A stretch of DNA of 64,000 nt from Achromobacter pestifer (lineage in GTDB: Bacteria; Pseudomonadota; Gammaproteobacteria; Burkholderiales; Burkholderiaceae_B): positions 5,208,001 through 5,272,000 of the forward strand of contig NZ_CP053985.1 in NCBI RefSeq assembly GCF_013267355.1. Direction: 5' to 3'. The notes beneath the pieces were generated by a model. That model did not search any database. It was given only the letters and a program-made list of their open reading frames with translations, and was not told the DNA's origin. Positions 44,659-53,590 of the stretch are shown in pieces; position 1 is the first letter of the stretch, and each line of letters starts with the position of its first letter. Position numbers and translations under genes: made by a program.

Positions 44659-45051
44659 ATGTCCGCATACCAAACCCTGATTCCCCTGAATTTCCTGGCC
44701 GTGGGCGTGGGCGCCATGTTCGGCGCCTGGGTCCGCTGGCTGGTCAGCCTGTGGCTGAACGTGGAGTCCTGGCCCTGGGGAACCTTCGCGGTGAACCTGG
44801 CCGGCGGCTATCTGGTGGGCCTGGCGCTGGCGCTGGTGGCCGGGCATCCCGAATGGCCGGCCTGGGTGCGGCTGAGTGCGATCACGGGTTTCATGGGGGG
44901 CTTGACCACGTTCTCGACCTTTTCGGCCGAGACCGTGGCGATGCTGGAGCGCGGCGCCTACGCCAGCGCGCTGGGCTATGCGGGTTTCAGCCTGGTCGGG
45001 TCGCTCTTGCTGACGGTGGCCGGCCTGGCCACCGCCAACCTGCTGCGTTAA
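44659..45051 (+). CDS. crcB: fluoride exporter CrcB/Fluc
   Basis: A 130-residue membrane protein with four spans. The diagnostic pieces are P-W-G-T-F-A-V-N-L-A-G-G-Y in the second span and G-F-M-G-G-L-T-T-F-S-T-F-S-A-E in the third, which lines the fluoride pore. It works as an antiparallel dimer that exports F-. No fluoride riboswitch is present upstream, since the HdeD-like gene ends 6 bases before it. Confidence 0.93.
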   Translation: MSAYQTLIPLNFLAVGVGAMFGAWVRWLVSLWLNVESWPWGTFAVNLAGGYLVGLALALVAGHPEWPAWVRLSAITGFMGGLTTFSTFSAETVAMLERGAYASALGYAGFSLVGSLLLTVAGLATANLLR

Positions 45052-45066
45052 GGCCGGCGGCGGCGC

Positions 45067-46389
45067 TCAGGCAGCTGCCGGATTCAGCACGCGGGCGGCC
45101 TGCAGACCGCTGCGCACCGCGCCTTCGAGCACGCCCGGATAGCCCGTGTCGGTCCAGTCGCCGGCCAGCGCCAGCGTGGGCCAGGGCGTGGAGTTCAGCG
45201 GGCGGGTCAGGCCTGGCACCGCCGCGAAGGTGGCGCGCTTTTCGATGAACAGTTCCGCGGCCGTCACGTCCGGCATGGCCGGCAGGCGCGCGGGATGGCG
45301 CGCCGCCTGTTCGGCCACCTGGTCGATCAGTGCTTCGATGACCTGCCGGCGATTGCGTTCCGCGATGCCGGTGGCCGCGCTGGTCACCACGGCCAGTTCG
45401 CCGGCCTTGGTGTCGCCGGCCAGCTGCGCGCGGTCGAACAACCATTGGCCGTAGTGGTCGCGGGCGGATTCCTCGCGCAGCATCATCATGGGTTCAGGCA
45501 GGCGCCAGGGATCCTGCAGCCGCAGGTTCAGCGTGGCGATGGGCATGTATTCGAATGCCTTGAGCGCATCCAGCAGCCCGGTGGCGCCGGCTTCCCGCAG
45601 CGGGGCGTCGAGCAGCCGCGCGGCGAACGAGGGCGGCACCGCCAGCACGGCCGCGTCGAACCGTTCCTGGTTGATGTCGATGCCCTCGGCGGACGGGCGG
45701 AGCTGGCGCACGGTGCTGCCGTAGCGCATGGTCACCTGGCGCGCCGCGGCGTCGGGCCAGAGCGCGGATAGGTCGGTGCAGGGCAGCAGCATGTCGCTGT
45801 TTTCGCGGCTGCCGGTCAGGCTGTCGCGCAGCACGCGCGCGAACAGCGCGGCGCTGGCCGTGGCGGCGGGCGTGTTCAGCGCGGCCAGGCACAGCGGCTC
45901 CCAGATCTGGCGGATCAGCGCGTCCGATTGCGCGTGGTAGTGCAGCAGGTGCAGCACGGTCCATTCGCGCGGCGGCGTCCACGACATGGCCTTCAGGCCG
46001 CGCATCAGGCGCAGGGTCGCGAGGCGGTCCTTCCAGGACAGGCCGCGCGCGCGCAGGATCGCAGCAGCCATGTGCAGCGGCGCCGGCAGCCGTGGCGCGG
46101 CCAGGCGGAAACGGCCGTCCAGGCTGGCCAGCTGCAAGGGCCGGCGCATCAGCAAGGCGTCCGGGTTGCGGCCCACGCGGCGCATGAGCGCCAGCGTGTG
46201 CTTGTAGGCGCCCGACAGCAGGTGCTGGCCGTTGTCCAGCGGCGCGTCGAAATCGGTGTGGAAGACGCGCCGGGCGCGTCCGCCTGGAGTATGGCCGGCT
46301 TCGAACACCGTGACCTTGGCGCCGGCTTCGCGCAGCGCGACGCTGGCTGCCAGGCCGGCCCAGCCGGCGCCGATGACCGCCGCCTTCAC
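45067..46389 (-). CDS. hpnE: hydroxysqualene dehydroxylase HpnE
   Basis: A 440-residue FAD-dependent amine-oxidase-like enzyme that converts hydroxysqualene to squalene. The FAD motif is at residues 7-12 (G-A-G-W-A-G), continued by F-E-A-G-H-T-P-G-G-R-A-R-R, and the C-terminal contact is L-A-G-D-W-T-D-T-G-Y-P-G-V-L-E-G-A. Start is GTG at 46389, overlapping the hpnD stop as GTGA. Last gene of hpnC-hpnD-hpnE, which makes squalene for hopanoids. Confidence 0.92.
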   Translation of the reverse strand: MKAAVIGAGWAGLAASVALREAGAKVTVFEAGHTPGGRARRVFHTDFDAPLDNGQHLLSGAYKHTLALMRRVGRNPDALLMRRPLQLASLDGRFRLAAPRLPAPLHMAAAILRARGLSWKDRLATLRLMRGLKAMSWTPPREWTVLHLLHYHAQSDALIRQIWEPLCLAALNTPAATASAALFARVLRDSLTGSRENSDMLLPCTDLSALWPDAAARQVTMRYGSTVRQLRPSAEGIDINQERFDAAVLAVPPSFAARLLDAPLREAGATGLLDALKAFEYMPIATLNLRLQDPWRLPEPMMMLREESARDHYGQWLFDRAQLAGDTKAGELAVVTSAATGIAERNRRQVIEALIDQVAEQAARHPARLPAMPDVTAAELFIEKRATFAAVPGLTRPLNSTPWPTLALAGDWTDTGYPGVLEGAVRSGLQAARVLNPAAA

Positions 46390-47249
46390 CGGCCCAACCG
46401 GCGGACCAGTCCGCGTCCGCCGCCTACCCAGGTCTTCCAGGCGAGCCACAGCTTGCGCAAGGGGGTGAGCGAGATGCGTTGGTGCAGCACCTGCCAGTTG
46501 TCGCGTTCGATCTCGTCGAGCAGCGCGTGGTAGATGGCCGCCATCATCAGGCCTGGGCGCTGCGCGCGGCGGTCGGCCTCGGGCAGGTTGCTCATGGCCT
46601 CGCGGTACAGTTCGCGGGCGCGCTCGGCCTGGAACTTCATCAGCGCGCTGAAGCGGTCGGAGTATTCGCCGTTCAGGATGTCCGAGGCCTTGACCTCGAA
46701 CTGCTGCATGTCGTTGACGGGCAGGTAGATGCGGCCGCGGCGGGCGTCGTCGCCCACGTCGCGGATGATGTTGGTCATCTGGAACGCCAGCCCCAGCTTT
46801 TCCGCATAGACCAGGGTCTTGGGGTCGGAATAGCCGAAGACGCCGGCGGACAGTTCGCCCACCACGCCGGCGGCGTGCCAGCAATATTTGCGCAGGCCCG
46901 GCCAGTCCAGGTAGCGGGTCTGGTCCAGGTCCATTTCCATGCCGTCGATCACGGCCAGCAGGCGCTCGCGCGTGATCGAACAGCTTTGCAGGTGCGGCTG
47001 CAGGGCGCGCGTCACCGGGTGGTCCGGATTGCCGTTGTACATCTGGTCGACCTGCGTGCGCCACCAGGCCAGCTTGACGCGGGCCAGCGACGGGTCGGTG
47101 CATTCGTCCACCACGTCGTCCACTTCGCGGCAGAACGCGTACAGGGCCGTGATGGCGCGCCGCCGCTCAGGCGGCAGGAACAGGAACGAGTAATAGAAGC
47201 TGGAACCGCTCTTGGCGGCTTTCTCCTGGCAGTATTCGTCAGGGGTCAT
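46386..47249 (-). CDS. hpnD: presqualene diphosphate synthase HpnD
   Basis: A 287-residue head-to-head prenyl synthase that joins two farnesyl diphosphates into presqualene diphosphate. The aspartate-rich motifs are F-C-R-E-V-D-D-V-V-D-E and M-T-N-I-I-R-D-V-G-D-D-A-R-R-G-R-I-Y-L-P. It follows hpnC after a single base and is coupled to hpnE by a four-base overlap. The start M-T-P-D-E-Y-C-Q is the family norm. Confidence 0.93.
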   Translation of the reverse strand: MTPDEYCQEKAAKSGSSFYYSFLFLPPERRRAITALYAFCREVDDVVDECTDPSLARVKLAWWRTQVDQMYNGNPDHPVTRALQPHLQSCSITRERLLAVIDGMEMDLDQTRYLDWPGLRKYCWHAAGVVGELSAGVFGYSDPKTLVYAEKLGLAFQMTNIIRDVGDDARRGRIYLPVNDMQQFEVKASDILNGEYSDRFSALMKFQAERARELYREAMSNLPEADRRAQRPGLMMAAIYHALLDEIERDNWQVLHQRISLTPLRKLWLAWKTWVGGGRGLVRRLGR

Positions 47250-47250
47250 A

Positions 47251-48081
47251 TCAGGTAATTGCGCGCCACAACATGATGGCCCAATCTTTGGCGCCCAATT
47301 CGGGGCGATTCATGAATACGTCGTAGCCGCCCGCCTCGATACGCTCCAGCACGCGCAGCCCGCCTTGCACCACCAGGCGCAGCTCCAGGCCCATGCGGCC
47401 CGGCAGGCGGCGTGCCAGCGGAGCGCCGAAGTGTAGCAGTGCGCGGGCGCGTTCGACTTCAAAGGCCATCAGGTCGCGCCAGGCGGGCGTCAGGCGGCAG
47501 GCCGCCAGGTCCTCGTCCGTCACGCCGTGGCGGCGCAGGTCTTCCTGCGGCAGGTAGACGCGCTGCTTGTGCCAGTCCACCCGCACGTCCTGCCAGAAGT
47601 TCACCAACTGCAGGCCGGTGCAGATGGCGTCGGCCTCGCTGACATTCTGCGGATTGGTGGCCTCGAACAGGTGCAGCATCAGCCTGCCCACCGGATTGGC
47701 GGAGCGGGTGCAGTAGTCCGCCAGCGTGGCGTAGTCTTCGTAGCGCTTGACGCTGATGTCCTGCTCGAAGGCGGACAGCAAGTCGTAGAACGGCGTGATG
47801 GGCAGTTGGTGGCGCGCGATGGTGGCCGCCAGCGGCACGAAGATGCCGGCCAGCTCGGGCGAGCCGGGTTCGGGCGTGGCGCCCGGTTCGGCGCCGATGC
47901 GGTGCAGCTCGGCCCGGAAGGCGGCCAGCTGGTTCAGCCGTTCTGCGTCCGTGGCGCTGCCTTCGTCGGCGATGTCGTCCGCTGCGCGCGCGAACCGGTA
48001 GATATCGGTCACGGCGCCGCGCAGCCTGCGCGGCAGCAGCAGCGAGGCGACGGGAAAATTCTCGTAGTGATCGATGGGCAT
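47251..48081 (-). CDS. hpnC: hydroxysqualene synthase HpnC
   Basis: A 276-residue squalene-synthase-family enzyme that converts presqualene diphosphate to hydroxysqualene. Its aspartate-rich motifs are F-A-R-A-A-D-D-I-A-D-E and L-V-N-F-W-Q-D-V-R-V-D-W. The ATG at 48081 gives the typical start H-Y-E-N-F-P-V-A-S. First gene of the hpnCDE operon; no hopene cyclase gene is in the window. It is divergent from alr. Confidence 0.93.
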   Translation of the reverse strand: MPIDHYENFPVASLLLPRRLRGAVTDIYRFARAADDIADEGSATDAERLNQLAAFRAELHRIGAEPGATPEPGSPELAGIFVPLAATIARHQLPITPFYDLLSAFEQDISVKRYEDYATLADYCTRSANPVGRLMLHLFEATNPQNVSEADAICTGLQLVNFWQDVRVDWHKQRVYLPQEDLRRHGVTDEDLAACRLTPAWRDLMAFEVERARALLHFGAPLARRLPGRMGLELRLVVQGGLRVLERIEAGGYDVFMNRPELGAKDWAIMLWRAIT

Positions 48082-48210
48082 ATGTGGGCTTGCGGATCTG
48101 GCCTTGGAGCCAGGACCTCTCCATTTTAGAGTAGTCGCATTTCCGTGACACGGCGCAACGCCGCGCAAGGCGAGGATCAGTTAGACTTAAGCGCCACAGG
48201 ATCCCACACC

Positions 48211-49338
48211 ATGCCGCGCCCAATCTCAGCCACCGTCTCCGTTTCCGCTCTTGCGCACAACCTTGCGGCCGTGCGTCGCCACCTGGATCAGACCGCTGAG
48301 GCCGCATCGGGCCTGCCGCCCTCGATTTGGGCGGTCATCAAGGCCAATGCCTATGGGCATGGCATCGAGCAGGCGGTCGCCGGCTTCTCCAAGGCGCAAG
48401 GCCTGGCCATGCTGGACCTGGACGAGGCCGTGCGCTGCCGCGAGGCGGGCTGGGGCGGGCCCATCCTGCTGCTGGAAGGCTTTTTCGAACCCTCCGACCT
48501 GGACATCGTCGACCGCTACCACTTGAGCGCCACCGTGCACAACCGGGAGCAGCTGGACATGCTGGCTCGCGCGCGCTTCTCGCGCCGCGTCGACATCATG
48601 CTCAAGTTGAACAGCGGCATGAACCGCCTGGGCTTCAGCCCAGCCGCCTATGCCGCCGCGCATGAGCGCGCCATGCTGCTGCAACAGCAGGGCGTGCTGG
48701 GCTCGGTGGGCAAGATGACGCATTTCGCCTGCGCCGACGGCCCCCAGGGCGTGAACGAGCAACTGGCGGTGTTCAATTCGGTGACGCATAAGATGCCGGG
48801 CGCCATCAGCGTCTGCAATTCGGCCGCCACGCTGCGCTTCGCCGAGATCGCCGTCGCCTCGGAAACCCAGGCGCACTGGGTGCGCCCGGGCATCTGCCTG
48901 TACGGCGCCTCGCCGTTCGCGGACGCCGAAGCCGCTTCCTTCGGTCTGAAACCGGCCATGTCGCTGCGCTCGGAAATCATTGCCGTGCAGGATCTGAAGG
49001 CGGGCGATTCCGTCGGCTACGGCGCCATCTTCCGCGCCGACCGCTCCATGCGCATCGGCATCGTCGCCTGCGGCTATGCCGACGGCTATCCGCGCCACGC
49101 GACCACCGGCACGCCGGTGGTGGTGGCCGGCATCCGCACCCAATTGGTGGGCCGCGTCTCCATGGATATGCTGATCGTCGATCTGGGGCCCGTCCCCGCC
49201 GCCGGCGTCGGCTCGCCCGTGTCGCTCTGGGGCGAGGAAGGCCCCTCCGTGGACGAGGTGGCCCAGGCCGCCGGGACCATCGGCTACGAGCTGCTGTGCG
49301 CCCTGGCGCCGCGCGTTCCGGTCACCCGGGACGTCTGA
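48211..49338 (+). CDS. alr: alanine racemase
   Basis: A 375-residue PLP enzyme that makes D-alanine for peptidoglycan. The PLP lysine is K44 in [10 protein letters not shown] and the second catalytic base is Y270 in D-S-V-G-Y-G-A. The ATG at 48211 sets the lysine at the family position; a longer frame is open to 48145. An excellent terminator follows about 100 bases after the stop, so it is likely transcribed alone. Confidence 0.96.
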   Translation: MPRPISATVSVSALAHNLAAVRRHLDQTAEAASGLPPSIWAVIKANAYGHGIEQAVAGFSKAQGLAMLDLDEAVRCREAGWGGPILLLEGFFEPSDLDIVDRYHLSATVHNREQLDMLARARFSRRVDIMLKLNSGMNRLGFSPAAYAAAHERAMLLQQQGVLGSVGKMTHFACADGPQGVNEQLAVFNSVTHKMPGAISVCNSAATLRFAEIAVASETQAHWVRPGICLYGASPFADAEAASFGLKPAMSLRSEIIAVQDLKAGDSVGYGAIFRADRSMRIGIVACGYADGYPRHATTGTPVVVAGIRTQLVGRVSMDMLIVDLGPVPAAGVGSPVSLWGEEGPSVDEVAQAAGTIGYELLCALAPRVPVTRDV

Positions 49339-49438
49339 GGCGGCCCGGTTCCGCGCTGTCTGGCGGGCCGTCCGGCTGGCAAGAATTGCTACGCAATTTA
49401 CAAGACAGGCAGCGCCGGATGGTGTCTACTTGGAAGAC

Positions 49439-49462
49439 CGGGCGCCCAAGCGCCCGTTTTTT
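49439..49462 (+). terminator. Rho-independent terminator of alr
   Basis: A 7-base perfect stem (CGGGCGC with GCGCCCG) closed by a CCAA loop is followed immediately by six T. It lies 101 bases after alr and 31 bases before the next start codon, so the SDR gene needs its own promoter or read-through. Confidence 0.9.
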
Positions 49463-49492
49463 ACCAAGAAAACAGAAGCGAGGTTTCAACCC

Positions 49493-50212
49493 ATGAAGGA
49501 CAAATGCGTGCTCGTCACGGGCGCCACCAAAGGCATAGGCTGGGCGCTTACTCAGCGGCTGTCCGACATGGGTTGTCATGTGGTGGGCATCGCGCGCAAC
49601 ACCACCGACGTGGATTTCCCGGGCTACCTCTACGCCTGTGACCTGGCGGATGCCGGCCGCACCGAGGAAGTGCTGCGCGAGATCCGCGAGAAATTCCCGG
49701 TCGACGCCGTCGTCAACAATGTGGGCATCGTCTCGCCCCAGCCGCTGGGCGAGATCGACCTGGCAACGCTGTACAACGTGCTCGACCTGAACGTGCGCGT
49801 GGCCGTGCAGGTCACCCAGGCGTTCATCGAATCCATGAAGGTGCGCCGCGCCGGGCGCATCGTCAACGTGGTCAGCCGCGCCATTCACGGCGGCCTGGAA
49901 CGCACCGCCTATTCGGCCGCCAAGAGCGCGCTGGTGGGCTGCACGCGCACCTGGGCGCTGGAGCTGGCCGAATATGGCGTCACCGCCAACGCGGTGGCTC
50001 CCGGCCCGATCGAAACCGAGATGTTCCGAGCCACGCGGCCGGCCGGCAGCGACGCGGAAAAACGCGCGCTGGCTTCCGTGCCGATGAAGCGCCTGGGCAC
50101 GCCCGCCGAAGTCGCGGCCGCGATCGCCTTCCTGCTGTCGGACGACGCCGGCTTCATCACCGGCCAGGTGCTGGGCGTGGACGGCGGCGGCAGCCTGGGC
50201 GGCCGTTCCTGA
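49493..50212 (+). CDS. SDR family oxidoreductase
   Basis: A 239-residue short-chain dehydrogenase. The cofactor motif is T-G-A-T-K-G-I-G (9-16), the structural N-N-V-G is at 75-78, and the catalytic residues are S128, Y140 and K144 in Y-S-A-A-K. The absence of an acidic residue after the second strand suggests NADPH preference. Like many of these it resembles 3-oxoacyl-ACP reductase but a catabolic ketone or alcohol is equally likely. It is convergent with the LysR gene at 50218. Confidence 0.88.
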   Translation: MKDKCVLVTGATKGIGWALTQRLSDMGCHVVGIARNTTDVDFPGYLYACDLADAGRTEEVLREIREKFPVDAVVNNVGIVSPQPLGEIDLATLYNVLDLNVRVAVQVTQAFIESMKVRRAGRIVNVVSRAIHGGLERTAYSAAKSALVGCTRTWALELAEYGVTANAVAPGPIETEMFRATRPAGSDAEKRALASVPMKRLGTPAEVAAAIAFLLSDDAGFITGQVLGVDGGGSLGGRS

Positions 50213-50217
50213 GGCTT

Positions 50218-51075
50218 TCAGCCTTTCACTGCGCTGCGGAACGCCGCGCCCAGGGCCGTTAGCGCATCGCGCTTGCGGCCATCCCTGACCCGGGTGTGCA
50301 GCAAGACCGGCAATTGCGGCAGGGCAGGCAGTCCTAATCTCGGACCCGCGTCGACCGCGCCGAAGGGCAGCATGCGCGGAGACAGCGCCGCAACGCCGAG
50401 TCCCGCCATTACGGCGGCCGCGACCGCCATCACGCCGCCGCCCACAAAGACCTCCGTCCACGGTATGCCCGATTCGTCGAGCAATTGTTCGGCGATGGCG
50501 CGCACGCCGCAAGGTTGCGCCATGGTGGCCAGGGGCAACGGTTCTCCGGCCCGATGCTGCCAGCCGGGCGCCGCGAACCAGCCGAATTTTTCCTTGGTCA
50601 GGACTTGTCCGTCGTCGCGTCCCGCATGCAGGCGCACGATCACCGTATCGAGTTCGCGCCGGTCGAAGCTCTGGAGCAGGTCGCCGGACGAGGCAATCCG
50701 GATTTCGATCAGCAACTGGGGATCCGCCGCGTTCATGCGTGCGATCAGCGCCGGCAGTTCGGGGCCCGCCACATGTTCGCTGATGCCGATGGCAAGGCGT
50801 TGCCTGCCCTCGGCCGCGACGGACAGTGCGCGGTCGTGCGCCGCAAGGAGTTCGCGCGCCTGCCCAAGAAAGGCGGCGCCCCGTGCCGAAAGCTCCACGT
50901 ACCGCGGCGTGCGTTCGATCAGGCGAAAGCCCAGGCGGTCCTCGAGCCGCTTGAGTTTCAGGCTGATGGCCGCCTGTGTCGTGTGCAGGACTTCGGCGGC
51001 GCGCGTGAAACTGCCCAACTCGGCAATGCGGACAAAGGCCCTGACGGCAGCGATGTCCAGCGAGCGCTCAGTCAT
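50218..51075 (-). CDS. LysR family transcriptional regulator
   Basis: A 285-residue LysR protein: HTH at about 8-66 (V-R-A-F-V-R-I-A-E-L-G-S-F-T-R-A-A-E-V-L-H-T-T-Q-style helix) and an effector domain ending near residue 285. It is divergent from the tautomerase gene, with an 81-base gap that includes the repeat ATTTCA-N12-TGAAAT overlapping its own start codon. It likely controls that gene and itself. Confidence 0.88.
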   Translation of the reverse strand: MTERSLDIAAVRAFVRIAELGSFTRAAEVLHTTQAAISLKLKRLEDRLGFRLIERTPRYVELSARGAAFLGQARELLAAHDRALSVAAEGRQRLAIGISEHVAGPELPALIARMNAADPQLLIEIRIASSGDLLQSFDRRELDTVIVRLHAGRDDGQVLTKEKFGWFAAPGWQHRAGEPLPLATMAQPCGVRAIAEQLLDESGIPWTEVFVGGGVMAVAAAVMAGLGVAALSPRMLPFGAVDAGPRLGLPALPQLPVLLHTRVRDGRKRDALTALGAAFRSAVKG

Positions 51076-51156
51076 TTCAGATACTTATTATTGAAATATA
51101 GAGCCATAGCTTATCAGAATGACTAACATGAGGCTGCTCAACAGGGAGAACCCACT

Positions 51157-51537
51157 ATGCCGCTAGTCCATGTCTCATTGCGCGCGGGAAAGCCGCAAGC
51201 CTATCGCCAGGCCATCTTCGACAATATCTATCTGGCCATGCGCGAAACGTTCAATGTTCCCGAAGACGACCAATTCATGACCATGACCGAGCATGATGCG
51301 TCGAACTTCCGCTATAGCCCGACCTACATGGATGTGGCGCGTAGCGATGACCTCGTGTACATCCAGATCACCGCGAACAACACGCGCAGCCTGGAGCAGA
51401 AGAAAGCACTGTTCCAGCGGATCGCGCAGCGCTTGGGCGACGATCCCGGCCTGCGGCCCGAGGACGTGTTCGTGAACCTGGTGGAAGTGGCGAAAGAGAA
51501 CTGGTCTTTCGGATATGGTCTCGCGCAATACGCCTGA
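51157..51537 (+). CDS. tautomerase family protein
   Basis: A 126-residue protein that begins M-P-L-V-H-V-S-L, so after methionine removal it has the catalytic N-terminal proline of 4-oxalocrotonate tautomerase-type enzymes. The length fits the longer subgroup with the layout of malonate semialdehyde decarboxylase. The reaction is unknown; a keto-enol isomerisation or decarboxylation of a dicarboxylic intermediate is plausible. A GGGAGAA site precedes the ATG; the gene is divergent from a LysR gene. Confidence 0.85.
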   Translation: MPLVHVSLRAGKPQAYRQAIFDNIYLAMRETFNVPEDDQFMTMTEHDASNFRYSPTYMDVARSDDLVYIQITANNTRSLEQKKALFQRIAQRLGDDPGLRPEDVFVNLVEVAKENWSFGYGLAQYA

Positions 51538-51559
51538 GACCGGCGGGGCGGCTGCGGCG

Positions 51560-52513
51560 CTACGCGCCCAGCGCGCCGGCTTCCACTCGCAGCGCATCCA
51601 GAAAGCGCAGCAGCGCCGGCGCCGCTTCCACCTGCGCCCGCTGCACCACGCCCACCGGTGGCAGGTTCCAGTCGGGCCGGAATCGCAGGATCGCGAGCAC
51701 GCCCAGCGCGGCGTAGTGCTGCGCCACGGCGCGCGGCATGGCCGAGAGCACGTCGCTGCTGCGCAATAGCACCTCGTTGGCCAGCAGCGATACCGATTCG
51801 GCCATGGGCGCGCGCAGCGTCAGCCCCTGTTCGGCGAAGTAGGAGTCGATGCGCTGGCGCAGCGGCGCCTGCGGCGGCGGCAGGATCCAGTCCTGCCGCG
51901 CCAGCGCGGCGGCGGTGATGCGGGTGGACTTGGCCAGCGGATGGCCGACGCGCGCCACCACGCAGATCGGCTCTTCATACAGGACTTCGGTGCGGAACAC
52001 GGGTTGCGTGGCATCCAGCATCAGGCGTCCCAGCACGCAATCGAGTTCGCCGCGCGCCAGGCCGGCCAGCAGCGCATCGTGCGCGCCTTCCTGCAGCATG
52101 ACGGTGACGCCGGCATGGTCGGCGCGCAGGCGCTGCAAGGCGCGCGGCACCAGCACGGGCAGGGCCACCTGCTGCACGCCGACTCGGATGCGGCCGCTGG
52201 CGCCGGCGGCCAGCGCCGCGATCTCGTTGCGGGCGCCGGACAGGTCGGACCAGAGCACATCGGCCTTGCGCGCCAGCGCGTGGCCAAAGCCCGTGGGTAC
52301 GATGCCGCGGCGCGTGCGCTGGAACAGCGGCACGCCGAACATGTCCTCCAGTTCCAGCAGTTGCTTGCTGGCCGCGGGCTGCGTCATGCCGAGCTCGGCC
52401 GCGGCCTTGTGCACGCTGCCCAGCGCGTATAGGGCGCGCAGCAGATCCAGGTGACGCATGCGCAGGCGTCCGCCGATGTGGTGCAGCTCTGGAATCCGGG
52501 GCGTGGCAGGCAT
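51560..52513 (-). CDS. LysR family transcriptional regulator
   Basis: A 317-residue LysR protein with HTH at about 16-76 (L-D-L-L-R-A-L-Y-A-L-G-S-V-H-K-A-A-A-E-L) followed by T-Q-P-A-A-S-K-Q-L-L-E-L. The ATG at 52513 was preferred to an upstream one at 52612 because the longer start would run through the LysR box and has an unusual leader. It is divergent from the metallo-hydrolase/Bug receptor operon. Confidence 0.87.
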   Translation of the reverse strand: MPATPRIPELHHIGGRLRMRHLDLLRALYALGSVHKAAAELGMTQPAASKQLLELEDMFGVPLFQRTRRGIVPTGFGHALARKADVLWSDLSGARNEIAALAAGASGRIRVGVQQVALPVLVPRALQRLRADHAGVTVMLQEGAHDALLAGLARGELDCVLGRLMLDATQPVFRTEVLYEEPICVVARVGHPLAKSTRITAAALARQDWILPPPQAPLRQRIDSYFAEQGLTLRAPMAESVSLLANEVLLRSSDVLSAMPRAVAQHYAALGVLAILRFRPDWNLPPVGVVQRAQVEAAPALLRFLDALRVEAGALGA

Positions 52514-52544
52514 TTTGTGTAATTCCTGTTGGTTATCACAGCAT

Positions 52545-52561
52545 TCTAATAATTGATTAGA
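52545..52561. promoter_or_regulatory. LysR box (T-N11-A dyad)
   Basis: TCTAAT-AATTG-ATTAGA is a perfect 6-base inverted repeat, with the inner bases forming the classical T-N11-A LysR core. It sits 31 bases upstream of the LysR start and 62 bases upstream of the metallo-hydrolase start, a good position for controlling both. Confidence 0.72.
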
Positions 52562-52623
52562 TTGTATGCACCCCATACCTATACTGGATCGCAGTTCAAC
52601 TGACCTGTACAAAAGGGGAAACC

Positions 52624-53517
52624 ATGAAGATCACGATGCTGGGAACCGGAGCGGCGCTGCCCGATCCGGACCGGGGCCAGTCCGCCATCCTGCTGACCCT
52701 GGATGACGATACCCACTATCTGTTCGATTGCGGCGAGGGCGCCACGCGCCAGATGGTGCGCGCCAATGTCGATCCCGCCAAGGTCGGCTTTGTGTTCCTG
52801 ACGCACCTGCACCACGACCACATCTGCGACTATCCCTACTTCGTCATCTCCAGCTGGATGCTGAACAAGACCGGCGCGCCGCTGGTGCTGGGGCCGAAGG
52901 GCACGCGCCATTTCGTCGATCATCTGTTCGAGAACGGCGCCTACCATACCGACTACCAGGCGCGCAGCGCCTATCCCGTGCGCCAGGCCAACCTGGAAGC
53001 CATGCGCCCCGAGGTGCGGGAAGTCAGCCCCGGGCCGGTGTTCGACGACGGCCGCGTGCGCATTTCGGTCGACTGGGTGGAGCACATTCCGCGCGACGTG
53101 TGCGAATGCTTCGGCGTGCGGGTGGAGGCCGAAGGCAAGGTCATCGCGTTCAGCGGCGACACCGCGCCCTGTGAAGCCATGGTGCGGCTGGCACAGGACG
53201 CCGACCTGCTGATCCATGAATGCACCTTCCCCGAATCGTTCATCGCGCATCGCGCCAAGACCGGCGTGGGCACTTATGCGCACACCAGCCCCACGGACCT
53301 GGGCATCATCGCCAGCCGCGCCGGCGTCAAGAGCCTGGTGGCGACGCACTTCGGCCATTTCGATTCGACCAGCCCGGTGATCAAGCGCGCCGCGGCCAAG
53401 CATCTGCCGGTGGAACTGATGGGGCCGCACCTGATGGACGAAATCGTGGCCGACATCCGCAAGAACTACTCGGGTCCGCTGCGGCTGGCGCACGACCTGA
53501 TGCGCATCGACCTGTAG
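52624..53517 (+). CDS. MBL-fold metallo-hydrolase (RNase Z-like)
   Basis: A 297-residue metallo-beta-lactamase-fold hydrolase. The zinc ligands are H61-x-H63-x-D65-H66 in T-H-L-H-H-D-H, with a later D in F-S-G-D-T and a final histidine in T-H-F-G-H-F. The N-terminus M-L-G-T-G-A-A-L-P and the layout resemble RNase Z/arylsulfatase-like members, but a catabolic ester or lactone hydrolase is more likely here. First gene of an operon with a Bug receptor and an alpha/beta hydrolase. Confidence 0.83.
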   Translation: MKITMLGTGAALPDPDRGQSAILLTLDDDTHYLFDCGEGATRQMVRANVDPAKVGFVFLTHLHHDHICDYPYFVISSWMLNKTGAPLVLGPKGTRHFVDHLFENGAYHTDYQARSAYPVRQANLEAMRPEVREVSPGPVFDDGRVRISVDWVEHIPRDVCECFGVRVEAEGKVIAFSGDTAPCEAMVRLAQDADLLIHECTFPESFIAHRAKTGVGTYAHTSPTDLGIIASRAGVKSLVATHFGHFDSTSPVIKRAAAKHLPVELMGPHLMDEIVADIRKNYSGPLRLAHDLMRIDL

Positions 53518-53534
53518 CATCCGCGAGGAAAAAT

Positions 53535-53552
53535 GCCGGCCACCGGGCCGGC
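53535..53552. other. intercistronic hairpin
   Basis: GCCGGCC-ACCG-GGCCGGC can form a 7-base perfect GC stem in the 73-base gap between the metallo-hydrolase and Bug receptor genes. No T-run follows, so it is not a classic terminator; it might stabilise the upstream message. Confidence 0.4.
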
Positions 53553-53590
53553 GCGTGCGCGGGCGATGCCCGCCGGCCAGGGAGAACACC

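Noticed and set aside
44600..44700. A fluoride riboswitch ahead of crcB
   Set aside because: crcB begins 6 bases after the HdeD-like gene, leaving no room, and no riboswitch core was seen.
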